Positions 6,960 through 14,933 are shown, counted from the stretch's first letter. The stretch is DNA of 18,551 bases from Phycisphaerales bacterium (GCA_028288875.1 JAQGHK010000434.1:1-18551), one strand, 5' to 3'. Numbers and translations are program-made. The notes: generated from the letters alone by a model not told the origin.

Positions 6960-7030
6960 CAGAGGGCAGAAGGCAGTAAGCAGAAACACATCGGCTTCCG
7001 ATGTTGCTCTGCTCTGTCTTCTGCCCTCTG
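6960..7030. repeat. Large imperfect inverted repeat between rpsB and tsf
   Basis: A perfect 13-base arm CAGAGGGCAGAAG (6960-6972) is matched by CTTCTGCCCTCTG (7018-7030). Inside these are AGCAG/CTGCT (6979-6983 with 7009-7013) and a 7-base stem ACATCGG/CCGATGT (6988-6994 with 6998-7004) closed by CTT. The whole folds into one long interrupted hairpin. The arms are built from GCAGAAGG/GGCAGA units that also occur just outside (for example 7031-7041, TTCTGCCTAC direction). The pattern resembles dispersed intergenic repeats whose reverse translation gives LPSALCLL-like peptides. It could attenuate or process the rpsB-tsf transcript. Confidence 0.75.
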
Positions 7031-7058
7031 CATTCTGCCTACCTTTTTAAGGAAAACC

Positions 7059-7859
7059 ATGGCCACAATCACCGCCAGCCTCGTCAACGAACTCCGCGCC
7101 AAGACCGGCCTCGGAATGATGGAATGCAAGAAGGTCCTGACCGAAGTCGATGGCAATCTTGAAGCCGCCGTCGACGCCGTCCGCAAAAAGGGCGTCAAGG
7201 CCAGCCTCACGGAGCGCGCCGCCACTGAAGGTCGCGTCGAAACCCTGACCAACGGCGCCACCGCCGTGGCCGTGGAGGTCGTTTGTAACACCGACTTCAC
7301 CGCCAAGAGCGACGTGGTTCTGGAAGCCGCCAAGCTCGCGGCCAAGAAGCTCGCTGATGGCGCGACGGACGTGGCGAATGACGCTGAGATCAAGGGCGTC
7401 CTCGAAAACGCCAGCAAGGTCACCGGCGAGAACGTTCAGCTCGGCCGCACCAGCGTTGTGACCGGCAATGTCGGCTCGTACCTGTACAGCACGGCCGGCA
7501 AGGGCAAGATCGGCGTTCTGCTGCAGTTCAGCGGCGCGGTCGATGAAGCCCTGGTCAAGAGCCTGGGCATGCACATCGCCGCGGCCCGCCCGGTCGCCCT
7601 CAACCGTGAAGGCGTCCCCGCCGAGCTGGTTGCCAAGGAAAAGGAAATCGCCGTCGAGCAGGCCAAGGCCACCGGCAAGCCGCAGGAGATCGCTGAGAAG
7701 ATTGCCCAGGGCAAACTGAACAGCTTCTACGCCGAGCGCGTGCTGCTCGATCAGGAATTCATCAACGCCGAAATCTACAAGGGCAAGGTCAGCGACCTGC
7801 TTAAAAGCAAGAAGACCGAGCTGGTGAAGTACGTTCGCCTGGAAGTCGGCCAGGCCTAA
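7059..7859 (+). CDS. tsf: Translation elongation factor EF-Ts
   Basis: The start ATG at 7059 has AAGGA at 7049-7053. The 266-residue product begins with the EF-Ts N-terminal UBA-like module (ASLVNELRAKTGLGMMECKK). The core motif VEVVCNTDFTAKSD follows, which in the family makes the contacts that displace Mg-GDP from EF-Tu. Later come the dimerisation/core subdomains (MHIAAARPVAL, and the NSFYAERVLLDQEFI region near the C-terminus). The length fits the shorter two-core EF-Ts class (E. coli 283). It catalyses nucleotide exchange on EF-Tu. It is co-oriented with rpsB, 112 bases downstream across the inverted repeat, and is closed by a strong intrinsic terminator. Confidence 0.97.
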   Translation: MATITASLVNELRAKTGLGMMECKKVLTEVDGNLEAAVDAVRKKGVKASLTERAATEGRVETLTNGATAVAVEVVCNTDFTAKSDVVLEAAKLAAKKLADGATDVANDAEIKGVLENASKVTGENVQLGRTSVVTGNVGSYLYSTAGKGKIGVLLQFSGAVDEALVKSLGMHIAAARPVALNREGVPAELVAKEKEIAVEQAKATGKPQEIAEKIAQGKLNSFYAERVLLDQEFINAEIYKGKVSDLLKSKKTELVKYVRLEVGQA

Positions 7860-7888
7860 GCCTCCGTTGATTCGGTCTACAAGTCAGC

Positions 7889-7924
7889 AGAAGCCGGCCC
7901 GGTAAATCGGGCCGGCTTCTTTCA
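7889..7924 (+). terminator. Intrinsic terminator after tsf
   Basis: A perfect 13-base stem (7889-7901 AGAAGCCGGCCCG with 7908-7920) has a six-base loop GTAAAT-like (7902-7907) and is followed by TTCATT. It lies 29 bases after the tsf stop. The U-tract is short, but the stem is long and GC-rich. Confidence 0.88.
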
Positions 7925-8021
7925 TTGGCGCATCGCATAAAGGCGACTTCACGTCGATCTCAGCCCCGCGCCATTTCGCTTTGCCTTTAGTCTCTCTGTG
8001 CCAACCCACAAGGAGAACTCC

Positions 8022-8384
8022 ATGCGTGCGACTCTCGGCGGACTTATCGTTTCCGCCGCCCTCATCGGCGGCTGCAATTCGGATTACGGTTACAACGGAA
8101 GCAACAGCAGCGGCCGCGGAACGGGCGCGAACGCCGCCGGCCAAAGCGGCGGTGACATGACCTTACCCAACGCCGGCGACACCAGCAACGGCGGACCCAA
8201 CCGTAACGGTGGCACGGGCATCGGTGGAAACACCGGCGGCAGCGGTGCCAACGGCAATGGCGGTGGCGGCAATGGCATGAACGGTGCCGGAACCGACACC
8301 GGTAACAACAGCAGCGTCGGATCAGGCGGCGGCGCGGGTGGCAGCAGTTCTGGCGGGGCCGGCGGCGGTGCAGGCGGCAAATAA
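8022..8384 (+). CDS. Small Gly/Asn-rich lipoprotein, function unknown
   Basis: I chose ATG 8022 because AGGAG (8011-8015) sits 6 bases upstream; an in-frame upstream codon at 7998 lacks a site. The 120-residue product starts MRATLGGLIVSAALIGGC, a lipoprotein signal with the modified cysteine at residue 17. The mature part is almost wholly Gly, Asn, Ser, Ala and Thr, with runs of GG, GN and GSG and no predicted fold. It could be a disordered surface or cell-envelope lipoprotein. No homologous function is recognised. It lies alone after the tsf terminator. Its Gly-rich DNA makes Pro-rich reading frames on the other strand, which I regard as shadows. Confidence 0.65.
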   Translation: MRATLGGLIVSAALIGGCNSDYGYNGSNSSGRGTGANAAGQSGGDMTLPNAGDTSNGGPNRNGGTGIGGNTGGSGANGNGGGGNGMNGAGTDTGNNSSVGSGGGAGGSSSGGAGGGAGGK

Positions 8385-8502
8385 GTTAGGCACGAAGGCC
8401 GGCCATTTAAGTTGCTCGGGCCACGCCTCATTTGCTGGTGGGTCGTTTCAGCAGTTTTACGCATTGGATCAAACGCCCGCACGTGTCTAAGCTACGGATG
8501 AC

Positions 8503-8901
8503 GTGACGCGTTCAACCCGCATCTTTTCCGCACTGATGGCGATGGCTTTGTTCGTCGCCACCGTGTTCTGTAGCTGCGCCAGTGCTTCAGCGGTCGCCAC
8601 GACCGCTCCGTCTGAGCCGCCGTGTTGTAGCCGCCCTACGCATACGTCCGAGGGTCATCACGCACCTACCGGTACGCCCGCTGAAGATTGTCCGCATTGC
8701 AAACAGTCGCTGGTCGCCGCCTCGCCAGCCTTGACGGGGACATTCGTGATGCTGCCGGTTCACCCCGTGTGGCTTATGTGCATGAATGTGTTGGCCGAGC
8801 CGACGCCGGCCAACGCTCTGACGCCGGCGCACACACCGCTGGCCGCGTTTGAAAAGACCTCCCCTCTCCCGCTGCGCCTGCACTGCGCCCTCATGTTGTA
8901 G
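8503..8901 (+). CDS. Secreted Cys/His-rich protein, probable metal-related
   Basis: The 132-residue product starts at GTG 8503, because a stop codon lies at 8488-8490 in this frame; an internal ATG at residue 12 is an alternative. The N-terminus is a signal peptide (hydrophobic 9-23, then Ser/Ala-rich). The mature part carries PPCCSRPTH (39-47), EGHH (50-53) and EDCPHC (61-66), a Cys/His pattern typical of small periplasmic metal-resistance proteins. A second hydrophobic stretch (80-97) includes VHPVWLMCMNVL. I do not recognise a named family. It is the first gene of a co-oriented series with a heavy-metal-binding lipoprotein, a TolC-type channel and a multicopper oxidase, so a role in copper or related metal handling is inferred. 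Confidence 0.6.
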   Translation: MTRSTRIFSALMAMALFVATVFCSCASASAVATTAPSEPPCCSRPTHTSEGHHAPTGTPAEDCPHCKQSLVAASPALTGTFVMLPVHPVWLMCMNVLAEPTPANALTPAHTPLAAFEKTSPLPLRLHCALML

Positions 8902-8999
8902 CGCCGGCGTTTGCTGCCGCGTCCACTTCGCCCTCCCAATTTGCGCTTAGCGAACGATCGACATTTCGATCTGCGCGCCCCTCACTTCGGAGAACGCTC

Positions 9000-9314
9000 A
9001 TGCGATCCGTCCTGCTTACGTCCGCCCTTTCCCTATTTCTCGCCGGCTGCGCCGTCCAAAACAGCACGAAGTCCCACGGCATGGCCAATCACCCGGCCGA
9101 CCCGGATGCCTGCTGCGGAACAGTGCCCGCTCAAGGCGACAAGGCCGACATGACGATGCCGGCTGTCCTCACGCCCGGCGCCACACAACCCGCGATGGCC
9201 GCCTATGTCTGCCCAATGCACCCCGAAGTGACGAGCGATAAACCTGGCGCCTGCCCGAAGTGCGGCATGGCCCTCGTGCCGACCGCCAAGGGAGGCCACG
9301 ATGGCCATCACTAA
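9000..9314 (+). CDS. Lipoprotein with heavy-metal-binding domain (HMBD)
   Basis: ATG 9000 has GGAGA at 8989-8993. The 104-residue product has a textbook lipobox LAGC (cysteine 17). Residues 69-93 match the heavy-metal-binding domain found at the N-termini of copper P-type ATPases and CusB-like adaptors: YVCPMHPEV with C71, M73 and H74, then GACPKCGMALVP with C85, C88 and M90. It also has a CC pair (38-39) and a His-rich tail (GGHDGHH). It most likely binds copper or silver ions in the periplasm, tethered to a membrane. Its end overlaps the next gene by 14 bases, so the two are probably co-translated. Confidence 0.85.
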   Translation: MRSVLLTSALSLFLAGCAVQNSTKSHGMANHPADPDACCGTVPAQGDKADMTMPAVLTPGATQPAMAAYVCPMHPEVTSDKPGACPKCGMALVPTAKGGHDGHH

Positions 9315-10716
9315 AGTGATGCTGGCCGCGGCCCCGTTGTTCGCCGGCTTGGCCGGCGGGTGTGCGGGGGCACGGCCGCATGAAAGCTTCCCTGCAATCT
9401 CGCACGATGTGGCCGACCGCGTCGGCTATGCCATTCACTGGCATGACGGATCACCCGCTGACAAGGAGGCTGATGCGAAAGTGAACGACCTGCTCGCTCG
9501 GCCGCTGGATGCCAATTCAGCCGTACAGATCGCGCTACTCAATAACCGCCGCCTGCAGGCGACCTATGAAGACCTCGGCATCGCTCAGGCCGACTTGGTC
9601 GCCGCTGGGCTGCTGCGCAATCCCGTGTTCGACGCGGCTTATCGCTTCGGAGACGCCGGCGCTCCGGCGAAAATCGATTTCGGCCTGACGTTTGATTTCG
9701 TCGATCTTCTGTTCCTGGGCGTTCGCAAAGATCTGGCCGCCGCCGAATTGGAAGCGACCAAAGCTCGCGTGACGGCATCCGTGCTCGATCTCGCTGGCGA
9801 CGTGAAAACTGCCTTCTTCGCCATCCAGGCGGCGGAGCAGGCGGTGGAATTGCGAAGGCAAATCGCAGACGCCGCTGGCGCCTCGGCTGACTTTACAAAG
9901 CGTTTACGCGACGCCGGCAACACGACAGCCCTGAAGCTGGCGAGTGAGCAGGCGCTGAGCGCCGAAGCCCTGTTGGCACTCGGCCGCGCCGAAGCGGAAG
10001 CAGCGGCGGCACGGGAAATGCTCAATGGCCTGCTCGGTGCGTGGGGCGATCAGACGAAGTGGACGGTCGCCGGCCGCATGGCCGATCCTTCGGCGGCCGA
10101 ACCCGATGTGGGCGGCATTGAGAAGCAGGCGATTGCCAGCAGTCTCGATCTGCGCGTCGGCCGGGCGAAGATCGCGTCGGCCGTGCGAGCGCTCGGCGTG
10201 GCTCAGCCGCTCGGCGTGCTGTCGCAATTGGAAACCGGCATCAGCACCGAGCGCGAAGGCGGCACCTGGTACACCGGCCCTTCCATCGCCCTGCCGATTC
10301 CGCTGTTCAGCCAAGGCCAGCCGGCCGCGGTGAAAGCTGCCGCCGAGGTGCGGCAAGGCGAAGCGAACCTGTACGCGACGGCTGTCGAAGTTCGCTCGGC
10401 CGCGCGGGCGGCCTTTGCCCGTGTCACGATGCTTCGGCGGCAAGTCGAATCGACGCGACAGACGCTCATGCCGCTCCGCGAATCGATCGTTCAACAAACG
10501 CAACTGCAATACAACGCGATGCAGGTCGGTGCGTTCGAGCTGCTGGCCGCCAAGCGCGACCAGATCAACTCCGCCGCGTCTTACCTGACGCTGCTGCGCG
10601 ACTATTGGACCGCCAAGGCGCAGCTCGACCTGATCCTCAATGGTCGTGTGCCTCGGGCCGCAGCGTTGGGCAACAGTTCTGATTTCATGCTCGCCGGCGA
10701 CGCCAGCGGACACTGA
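9301..10716 (+). CDS. TolC-family outer-membrane efflux protein (CusC-like)
   Basis: A 471-residue member of the TolC/OEP family. The signal peptide ends with LAGGC (C21), so it is probably lipid-anchored like CusC and OprM. After it come the two tandem OEP repeats, seen as long Ala/Glu/Gln/Arg-rich helices (for example 150-260 and 335-435). Typical family phrases are LLNNRRLQATYEDLGIAQAD (79-98), AAGLLRNP and GPSIALPIPLF (309-319), the conserved entry to the second repeat. The trimer would form a channel that pairs with an inner-membrane pump and a periplasmic adaptor. No RND pump or adaptor gene follows here. The overlap with the metal-binding lipoprotein and the following multicopper oxidase point to copper or silver as the substrate. 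Confidence 0.9.
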   Translation: MAITKVMLAAAPLFAGLAGGCAGARPHESFPAISHDVADRVGYAIHWHDGSPADKEADAKVNDLLARPLDANSAVQIALLNNRRLQATYEDLGIAQADLVAAGLLRNPVFDAAYRFGDAGAPAKIDFGLTFDFVDLLFLGVRKDLAAAELEATKARVTASVLDLAGDVKTAFFAIQAAEQAVELRRQIADAAGASADFTKRLRDAGNTTALKLASEQALSAEALLALGRAEAEAAAAREMLNGLLGAWGDQTKWTVAGRMADPSAAEPDVGGIEKQAIASSLDLRVGRAKIASAVRALGVAQPLGVLSQLETGISTEREGGTWYTGPSIALPIPLFSQGQPAAVKAAAEVRQGEANLYATAVEVRSAARAAFARVTMLRRQVESTRQTLMPLRESIVQQTQLQYNAMQVGAFELLAAKRDQINSAASYLTLLRDYWTAKAQLDLILNGRVPRAAALGNSSDFMLAGDASGH

Positions 10717-10767
10717 TGTCTGCCGACGGTTCTCTATGACTTCAACATTCATCCACGGATAGAACCC

Positions 10768-12138
10768 ATGAATCCACTCACGACTTCAATCACCCGTCGC
10801 CATGCCCTCGCGACGGCGGCCCTCACCGCCGGCGGCGTCGCCCTTTTCGGTCGATCGTCTGCGGCGATCGCGCAAGCACCAGCCACCCAGCGCGGGCCGG
10901 ACTTCGACGCGGCCCCCGCCGCGCCAGGTAAACCGGGTGACGATTACACGCCGGTGATCATGCCGAACGGCTGGACGCTGCCGTTCAAAATCGTCGACGG
11001 TGTGAAGGTGTTTCACCTGGTCGTCGAAGACGTTCAACACGAATTCGCGCCTGGCCTAGAGGCCAAGTGCTGGGGTTTCAATGGCAGCGTGCACGGGCCA
11101 TTGATTGAGGCCGTCGAGGGCGACCGCGTTCGTTTCTTCGTCACCAACAAGCTGGCCGCGCCAACGACCGTGCACTGGCACGGTCTCATCGTTCCGAACG
11201 GCATGGACGGCGTCGGCGGCCTGAGCCAGAAGGCGATTCAGCCGGACGAAACCTTCGTTTATGAATTTCCGCTACGCCAGCACGGCACGTTCATGTACCA
11301 CAGCCACCACGATGAGATGACCCAAATGGCCATGGGCCTGACCGGCATGTTCGTGATCCACCCGCGCGGCGTGCCGAAAAGCGATCGGCCGGACCGCGAC
11401 TTCGCCCTGCTGCTTCACGAATGGCGCATCGACGTCGGCACGGATCGGCCGAATCCGAACGAAATGACGGACTTCAACATCCTGTCCATAAACGCCCGCG
11501 TTTTTCCGGGCACCGCGCCGCTGATCGCCAAGCTCAACGACAAGGTGAAGATCCGCTTCGGCAACCTCGGCGCGATGGATCATCATCCGATCCACCTGCA
11601 CGGCGTTGAATTTCTCGTTACCGAAATCAATGCCGGGGAGGTCCCCGAGGCCGCACGTCATCCCGGCGGGACAATTCTGGTTCCCGTCGGCAGCACGCAA
11701 GCGATCGAATTCATCGCCAACAACCCTGGCGACTGGGCCATGCACTGCCACATGACGCACCACGTGATGAACCAGATGGGCCACAAGGTGCCGAACACGC
11801 TCGGCATTGCCGACGGCGATGACAAGAAGGTTCGCGACCTGCTGCCGATGTACATGACCATGGGCCAAGCCGGCTCGGCCGACATGGGGGAGATGGGGAT
11901 GAAGCAGCCGCCGAACAGTATCCCGATGGTCGGCGGTCGCGGGCCACATGATTACATCACGATGGGCGGCATGTTCACGATCGTGAAAGTGCGTGAGACG
12001 CTGCCGAATGGTTACGACAGCGACATCGGCTGGTACGAGAACAAGCCCGGCGAGATGGCGGTGCTGGCGGCGAATGATGTCCTGCAACGCAACGGCATCG
12101 CCGCGGATGGCGGCACTGCCCCGAAGGCGCCGAAGTAG
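10768..12138 (+). CDS. Periplasmic multicopper oxidase
   Basis: A 456-residue protein exported by a Tat-like signal (ITRRHALATAALTAGGVALF, residues 8-27), as expected for folded cuproenzymes. All four copper-binding stretches are present: HWHG (136-139), HSHH (178-181), HPIHLHG (273-279) and HCHMTHHVMNQM (326-337). The type 1 ligands are predicted as H273, C327, H332 and M337. The other histidines form the trinuclear type 2/3 cluster that reduces oxygen to water. A Met-rich stretch near 361-387 (MYMTMG..MGEMGMKQ) may bind Cu(I), as in CueO. It would oxidise cuprous to cupric ion, or phenolic substrates. It lies 51 bases after the TolC-type gene and ends the metal cluster. Confidence 0.95.
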   Translation: MNPLTTSITRRHALATAALTAGGVALFGRSSAAIAQAPATQRGPDFDAAPAAPGKPGDDYTPVIMPNGWTLPFKIVDGVKVFHLVVEDVQHEFAPGLEAKCWGFNGSVHGPLIEAVEGDRVRFFVTNKLAAPTTVHWHGLIVPNGMDGVGGLSQKAIQPDETFVYEFPLRQHGTFMYHSHHDEMTQMAMGLTGMFVIHPRGVPKSDRPDRDFALLLHEWRIDVGTDRPNPNEMTDFNILSINARVFPGTAPLIAKLNDKVKIRFGNLGAMDHHPIHLHGVEFLVTEINAGEVPEAARHPGGTILVPVGSTQAIEFIANNPGDWAMHCHMTHHVMNQMGHKVPNTLGIADGDDKKVRDLLPMYMTMGQAGSADMGEMGMKQPPNSIPMVGGRGPHDYITMGGMFTIVKVRETLPNGYDSDIGWYENKPGEMAVLAANDVLQRNGIAADGGTAPKAPK

Positions 12139-12156
12139 GTCTAACTGAATCGGCGC

Positions 12157-12999
12157 TCAATCGATTTCGCGTAGCACGCGAAAGCCGACATTGCTGCCGC
12201 GATAGCCGGGGCTGACTTTGCTGCGATATGCGGCCCGGCTGCTCAGCGGTGCGCCAAACCACGCCCCACCGCGCAGGACGCGATGTGTGCCATCGGCCGG
12301 TCCGGTCGGATCTGTCGCCGCGTCTGCGGAGTACGGCGCGAACCAATTGCCGGTCCATTCCCACGCGTTGCCGGCCAGATCAAACAGGCCCCACTTGTTC
12401 GGTTTGAATGCGGCCACGGGCGAGGTGTTGAGCAAGCCATCGGACCAATCGAACGTCGTCCACGTGGGGTACGTCTGCTTGGCCGTGGCATCGGCGCAGT
12501 TCGCGTGACCGACACCGGCGGCCGGATCGTTGCCCCACGTCCAGGCGTCGTCCGTGCCGGCGCGGTAGGCGTATTCCCACTCGGCTTCACTCGGCAGGCG
12601 ATAACGGCGGCCGTCCTGGCGGCTGAGCCAATCGCAGAAGGCCGTCGCATCTTTGTGCGTGACGCAGACGACAGGATGGTCATCGGTTTGCATAAAATCT
12701 GGATCACGCCAACTGCGGCCAGGCGTCTTCGCGAACTTGGTGCCGTTGTAGATCTGTGCGTAGCCGTCGACGTCGGCTTCGGTCTGATAACCCGTGGCGG
12801 CGACGAACGCTGCGAATTCGCCGCGCGTGACCGGCGTCGTGGCGAGCTCGAAATCGCGCGTCAGGGTGACCGAATGCCGCGGTTGTTCGTTGTCGTACCA
12901 GTTTGATTCGCCGCCGTAGCGTTTGGCGGCTTCGTTGGCCCCAATCTCAAGGCCCATGCGGAATGTGCCGGCGTGGATGACGACAAAGGAGAGATTCAT
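12157..12999 (-). CDS. SUMF1/FGE-sulfatase-fold protein lacking the catalytic cysteines
   Basis: A 280-residue formylglycine-generating-enzyme-fold protein. ATG 12999 is chosen as the start; a GTG 9 bases upstream is the alternative, and neither has a strong site. Family landmarks are present: IHAGTFRMG near the start, TTPVTRGEFAAFVAATGY, DHPVVCVTHKDATAFCDWLS, RYRLPSEAEWEYAYRAGT, LFDLAGNAWEWTGNWF, RVLRGGAW and SNVGFRVLREID at the end. True FGEs carry two copper-binding active-site cysteines in the segment between RGGS and NxGFR. Here that segment (GAWFGAPLSSRAAYRSKVSP) has none, so sulfatase activation is unlikely. It may be a binding or other EgtB/PvdO-like variant. There is no signal peptide. 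The secreted coiled-coil gene lies 36 bases upstream on the same strand. Confidence 0.88.
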   Translation of the reverse strand: MNLSFVVIHAGTFRMGLEIGANEAAKRYGGESNWYDNEQPRHSVTLTRDFELATTPVTRGEFAAFVAATGYQTEADVDGYAQIYNGTKFAKTPGRSWRDPDFMQTDDHPVVCVTHKDATAFCDWLSRQDGRRYRLPSEAEWEYAYRAGTDDAWTWGNDPAAGVGHANCADATAKQTYPTWTTFDWSDGLLNTSPVAAFKPNKWGLFDLAGNAWEWTGNWFAPYSADAATDPTGPADGTHRVLRGGAWFGAPLSSRAAYRSKVSPGYRGSNVGFRVLREID

Positions 13000-13035
13000 G
13001 CGGTCCACCCGCGGCCGAAGTAAGTCGCCCCGGAT

Positions 13036-13428
13036 TCAGCCTTCAATGCTGAAGGGCCAATGGCCGTCGCCCAGAAGGTCGCGGACGCGTTCGCCGGCGT
13101 CGGCGTTGGAGAAATAGGCCGTCCACATGACGCGGACCGCGGCATTTTGCTCGATGAACTGCTGCCAGGCCGCGTAATGCTCACGCAGGTAATAGGCCCG
13201 GTTTTCCAGGGTGCTCATTCGTTCGGCCTGCTGTGTGGATTTTTTGTCCTGGTCGGCGATCTGTTGGCGGAGCTTCTGGTTTTCGGTCGCCAGCTCGTTT
13301 TTGCGGTCCTGGGCGGCCTTCAGCTGGTTGAGGGCGTCCTGATATTGCTCGGCCGTCGGGGCCGATTGGGCGCGAGCGGAGGCGGCAAGACCGGCAAGGA
13401 GAAGAGCGATGCACAGCGGCCGGTTCAT
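13036..13428 (-). CDS. Small secreted coiled-coil protein, function unknown
   Basis: A start at ATG 13428 is supported by AAAGGAA on the minus strand, about 7 bases upstream; longer versions reach into the opposite gene. The 130-residue product has a signal peptide (MNRPLCIALLLAGLAASARA, 1-20). After it comes a Gln/Lys/Glu-rich helix with a heptad-like pattern (about 27-85: EQYQDALNQLKAAQDRKNEL..., QKLRQQIADQDKK...), probably a coiled coil. The last 45 residues (FIEQNAAVRVMWTAYFSNAD...) are more globular. I do not recognise the family. It probably forms an operon with the FGE-fold gene downstream. Confidence 0.75.
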   Translation of the reverse strand: MNRPLCIALLLAGLAASARAQSAPTAEQYQDALNQLKAAQDRKNELATENQKLRQQIADQDKKSTQQAERMSTLENRAYYLREHYAAWQQFIEQNAAVRVMWTAYFSNADAGERVRDLLGDGHWPFSIEG

Positions 13429-13522
13429 GAACAGATTCCTTTCCGCGGCGGATTGTAACGACACCGGCCCTCGAATCGAGCGGACGGCCAACGCGAACTT
13501 GCCAACGGAAGCACGCCCGGCC

Positions 13523-13531
13523 TGATATAAT
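13523..13531 (+). promoter_or_regulatory. Extended -10 promoter before the zinc-ribbon membrane gene
   Basis: TGATATAAT (13523-13531) is a perfect extended -10 (TGnTATAAT) 27 bases before the start at 13559. A TTGCCA (13499-13504) lies 21 bases upstream, too far for a good -35, but extended -10 elements can work without one. It stands out against the GC-rich background. Confidence 0.6.
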
Positions 13532-13558
13532 CGGTCGGCCTCGGTTTGAGCTGAAAAT

Positions 13559-14902
13559 ATGATCCATTTCGTATGCATCTGCGGTGAACCCTTTGACGTC
13601 CCGGCCGAACTGGCGGGCGAATCGATGCAATGCCCCGTCTGCATGCGTCTGGTCGACGTCCCGCGGCTAAGCGATGAAGGCTCATTTGAGGATGATGGGA
13701 CCGTCCGGATGGGCAATTCCCACCAGACGCCCTCGGGCTTGGGCGATAAATTCCGCGCGTTCGGACAGCACTCGGACATGCGGCCGGACTTGGAAGATTT
13801 TCTGCTGGCCGGCACCGGTGACCCCGCGACAACGCCAAAAGCTCGGCCGACGCCGCGCTACGATCCGATCACCGGCGAGCTATTACTGCCGGTCGAAATC
13901 CTCAATGACGACCTGCCGCCCCCTCCCGTAATCAATACGGGTGCCCCGGTGCTCGGCTACGCGCGGACGGTGCCTCGGGCCGGCGATCGTGAATCGCGGG
14001 TGACGCTGCACTGGTGGGCCGTCCCGTGGCGACTCCTGGGCGGCTGGAGCCTGATGGCCATCTCCATCATCTGGGGCGTGCACGTCTTCTGCACCGTCGG
14101 CGTGATGATTCCCGGCTTCAATGTCTTTTTCATCCTGCCGGCGTTCGTGATCACACTGATTCTGATCGCGCACTACGTGAACACGATCGAAGAGTTCGGG
14201 CCGAACGATCGTGACAGCGTTCCTGTGCTATTGCGCAGTGTTTCCCTTGGCGAAGATGTGTTTCATCCGCTCTTCAGGTGCCTGATGTCCGGCCTGTACG
14301 CGTTTTTCCCCCTCCTGGTGATCGCCATCTTCTCCCCGCCGCACGCTTTTCGTGACCATTGGTGGCTATGGCTCGCGCCGCTGGGCTGGGGCCTGCTGCT
14401 GTTCCCGGCAGCGATCTTTACCACGGTGTGCGGCGGCGTGCTGCACAATCTGATGCCGCAGCGACTGCTGTCGGTCGTGATCGCTGCGCCGGTTCGCTAT
14501 GCCTTGGCGTCGCTGGTGTTCTATGTGGCGCTGGTCGGCTATGGCGTCGCCATAAGCTCGATCGAAATCTCGCCGCCGACGGCGCTGGTGCCGAGTGCCA
14601 CGACCGGCCAACTGCTTCAGACGGTGAAAAATACGTCGATCACGGTGGGCATCTTTGCCGCCGACGTGTACCTGATGCACCTGGCGGCCGCATGGCTGGG
14701 GCTGATCTATCGGTCCAAGCACGAGCAATTCAATTGGGTCCTGCAGCGTCACGAACGCGTCTATCGCGATGACGTCATGGCCAAGCTGATGAACCGCCGT
14801 GGCAAAGGGCACCTGGCGGATCAGCAACGGCTGCGCGAATCAGGCGCCCGGCCGGGGCTTCCCCCGCCGCGTCAGCACAGCGGATTTGAAGTGAAACTGT
14901 AG
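13559..14902 (+). CDS. Zinc-ribbon multi-pass membrane protein, function unknown
   Basis: A 447-residue protein. The N-terminal zinc ribbon has C6, C8, C25 and C28 (FVCICGEPFDVPAELAG...CPVC). It is the same type as those of the E2 and FHA-RING proteins at the left of the window. An acidic, Pro-rich, probably disordered linker (35-145) follows. About six hydrophobic segments come next (roughly 158-180, 185-207, 243-260, 267-290, 303-333, 362-384), and a basic cytoplasmic tail (385-447) ends the protein. I do not recognise a catalytic motif. Proteins of this layout are common in planctomycetes as far as I know, but their role is not known to me. It is transcribed divergently from the coiled-coil gene, from an apparent extended -10 promoter. 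Confidence 0.8.
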   Translation: MIHFVCICGEPFDVPAELAGESMQCPVCMRLVDVPRLSDEGSFEDDGTVRMGNSHQTPSGLGDKFRAFGQHSDMRPDLEDFLLAGTGDPATTPKARPTPRYDPITGELLLPVEILNDDLPPPPVINTGAPVLGYARTVPRAGDRESRVTLHWWAVPWRLLGGWSLMAISIIWGVHVFCTVGVMIPGFNVFFILPAFVITLILIAHYVNTIEEFGPNDRDSVPVLLRSVSLGEDVFHPLFRCLMSGLYAFFPLLVIAIFSPPHAFRDHWWLWLAPLGWGLLLFPAAIFTTVCGGVLHNLMPQRLLSVVIAAPVRYALASLVFYVALVGYGVAISSIEISPPTALVPSATTGQLLQTVKNTSITVGIFAADVYLMHLAAAWLGLIYRSKHEQFNWVLQRHERVYRDDVMAKLMNRRGKGHLADQQRLRESGARPGLPPPRQHSGFEVKL

Positions 14903-14933
14903 CCTGCGGGCCGGAGATGGCTACGATCGGTTC

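Noticed and set aside
5981..7423. Long open frame of 480 codons on the - strand across rpsB and tsf
   Set aside because: It is antisense to two certain genes. The peptide has no family signature, and its LPSALCLL stretch is just the translated inverted repeat.
9904..10752. 282-codon frame on the - strand opposite the TolC-type gene
   Set aside because: No family signature; the + strand encodes a full OEP protein.
11272..12087. 271-codon frame on the - strand opposite the multicopper oxidase
   Set aside because: It is His/Val-rich only because the + strand encodes copper-binding motifs; no start site or fold.
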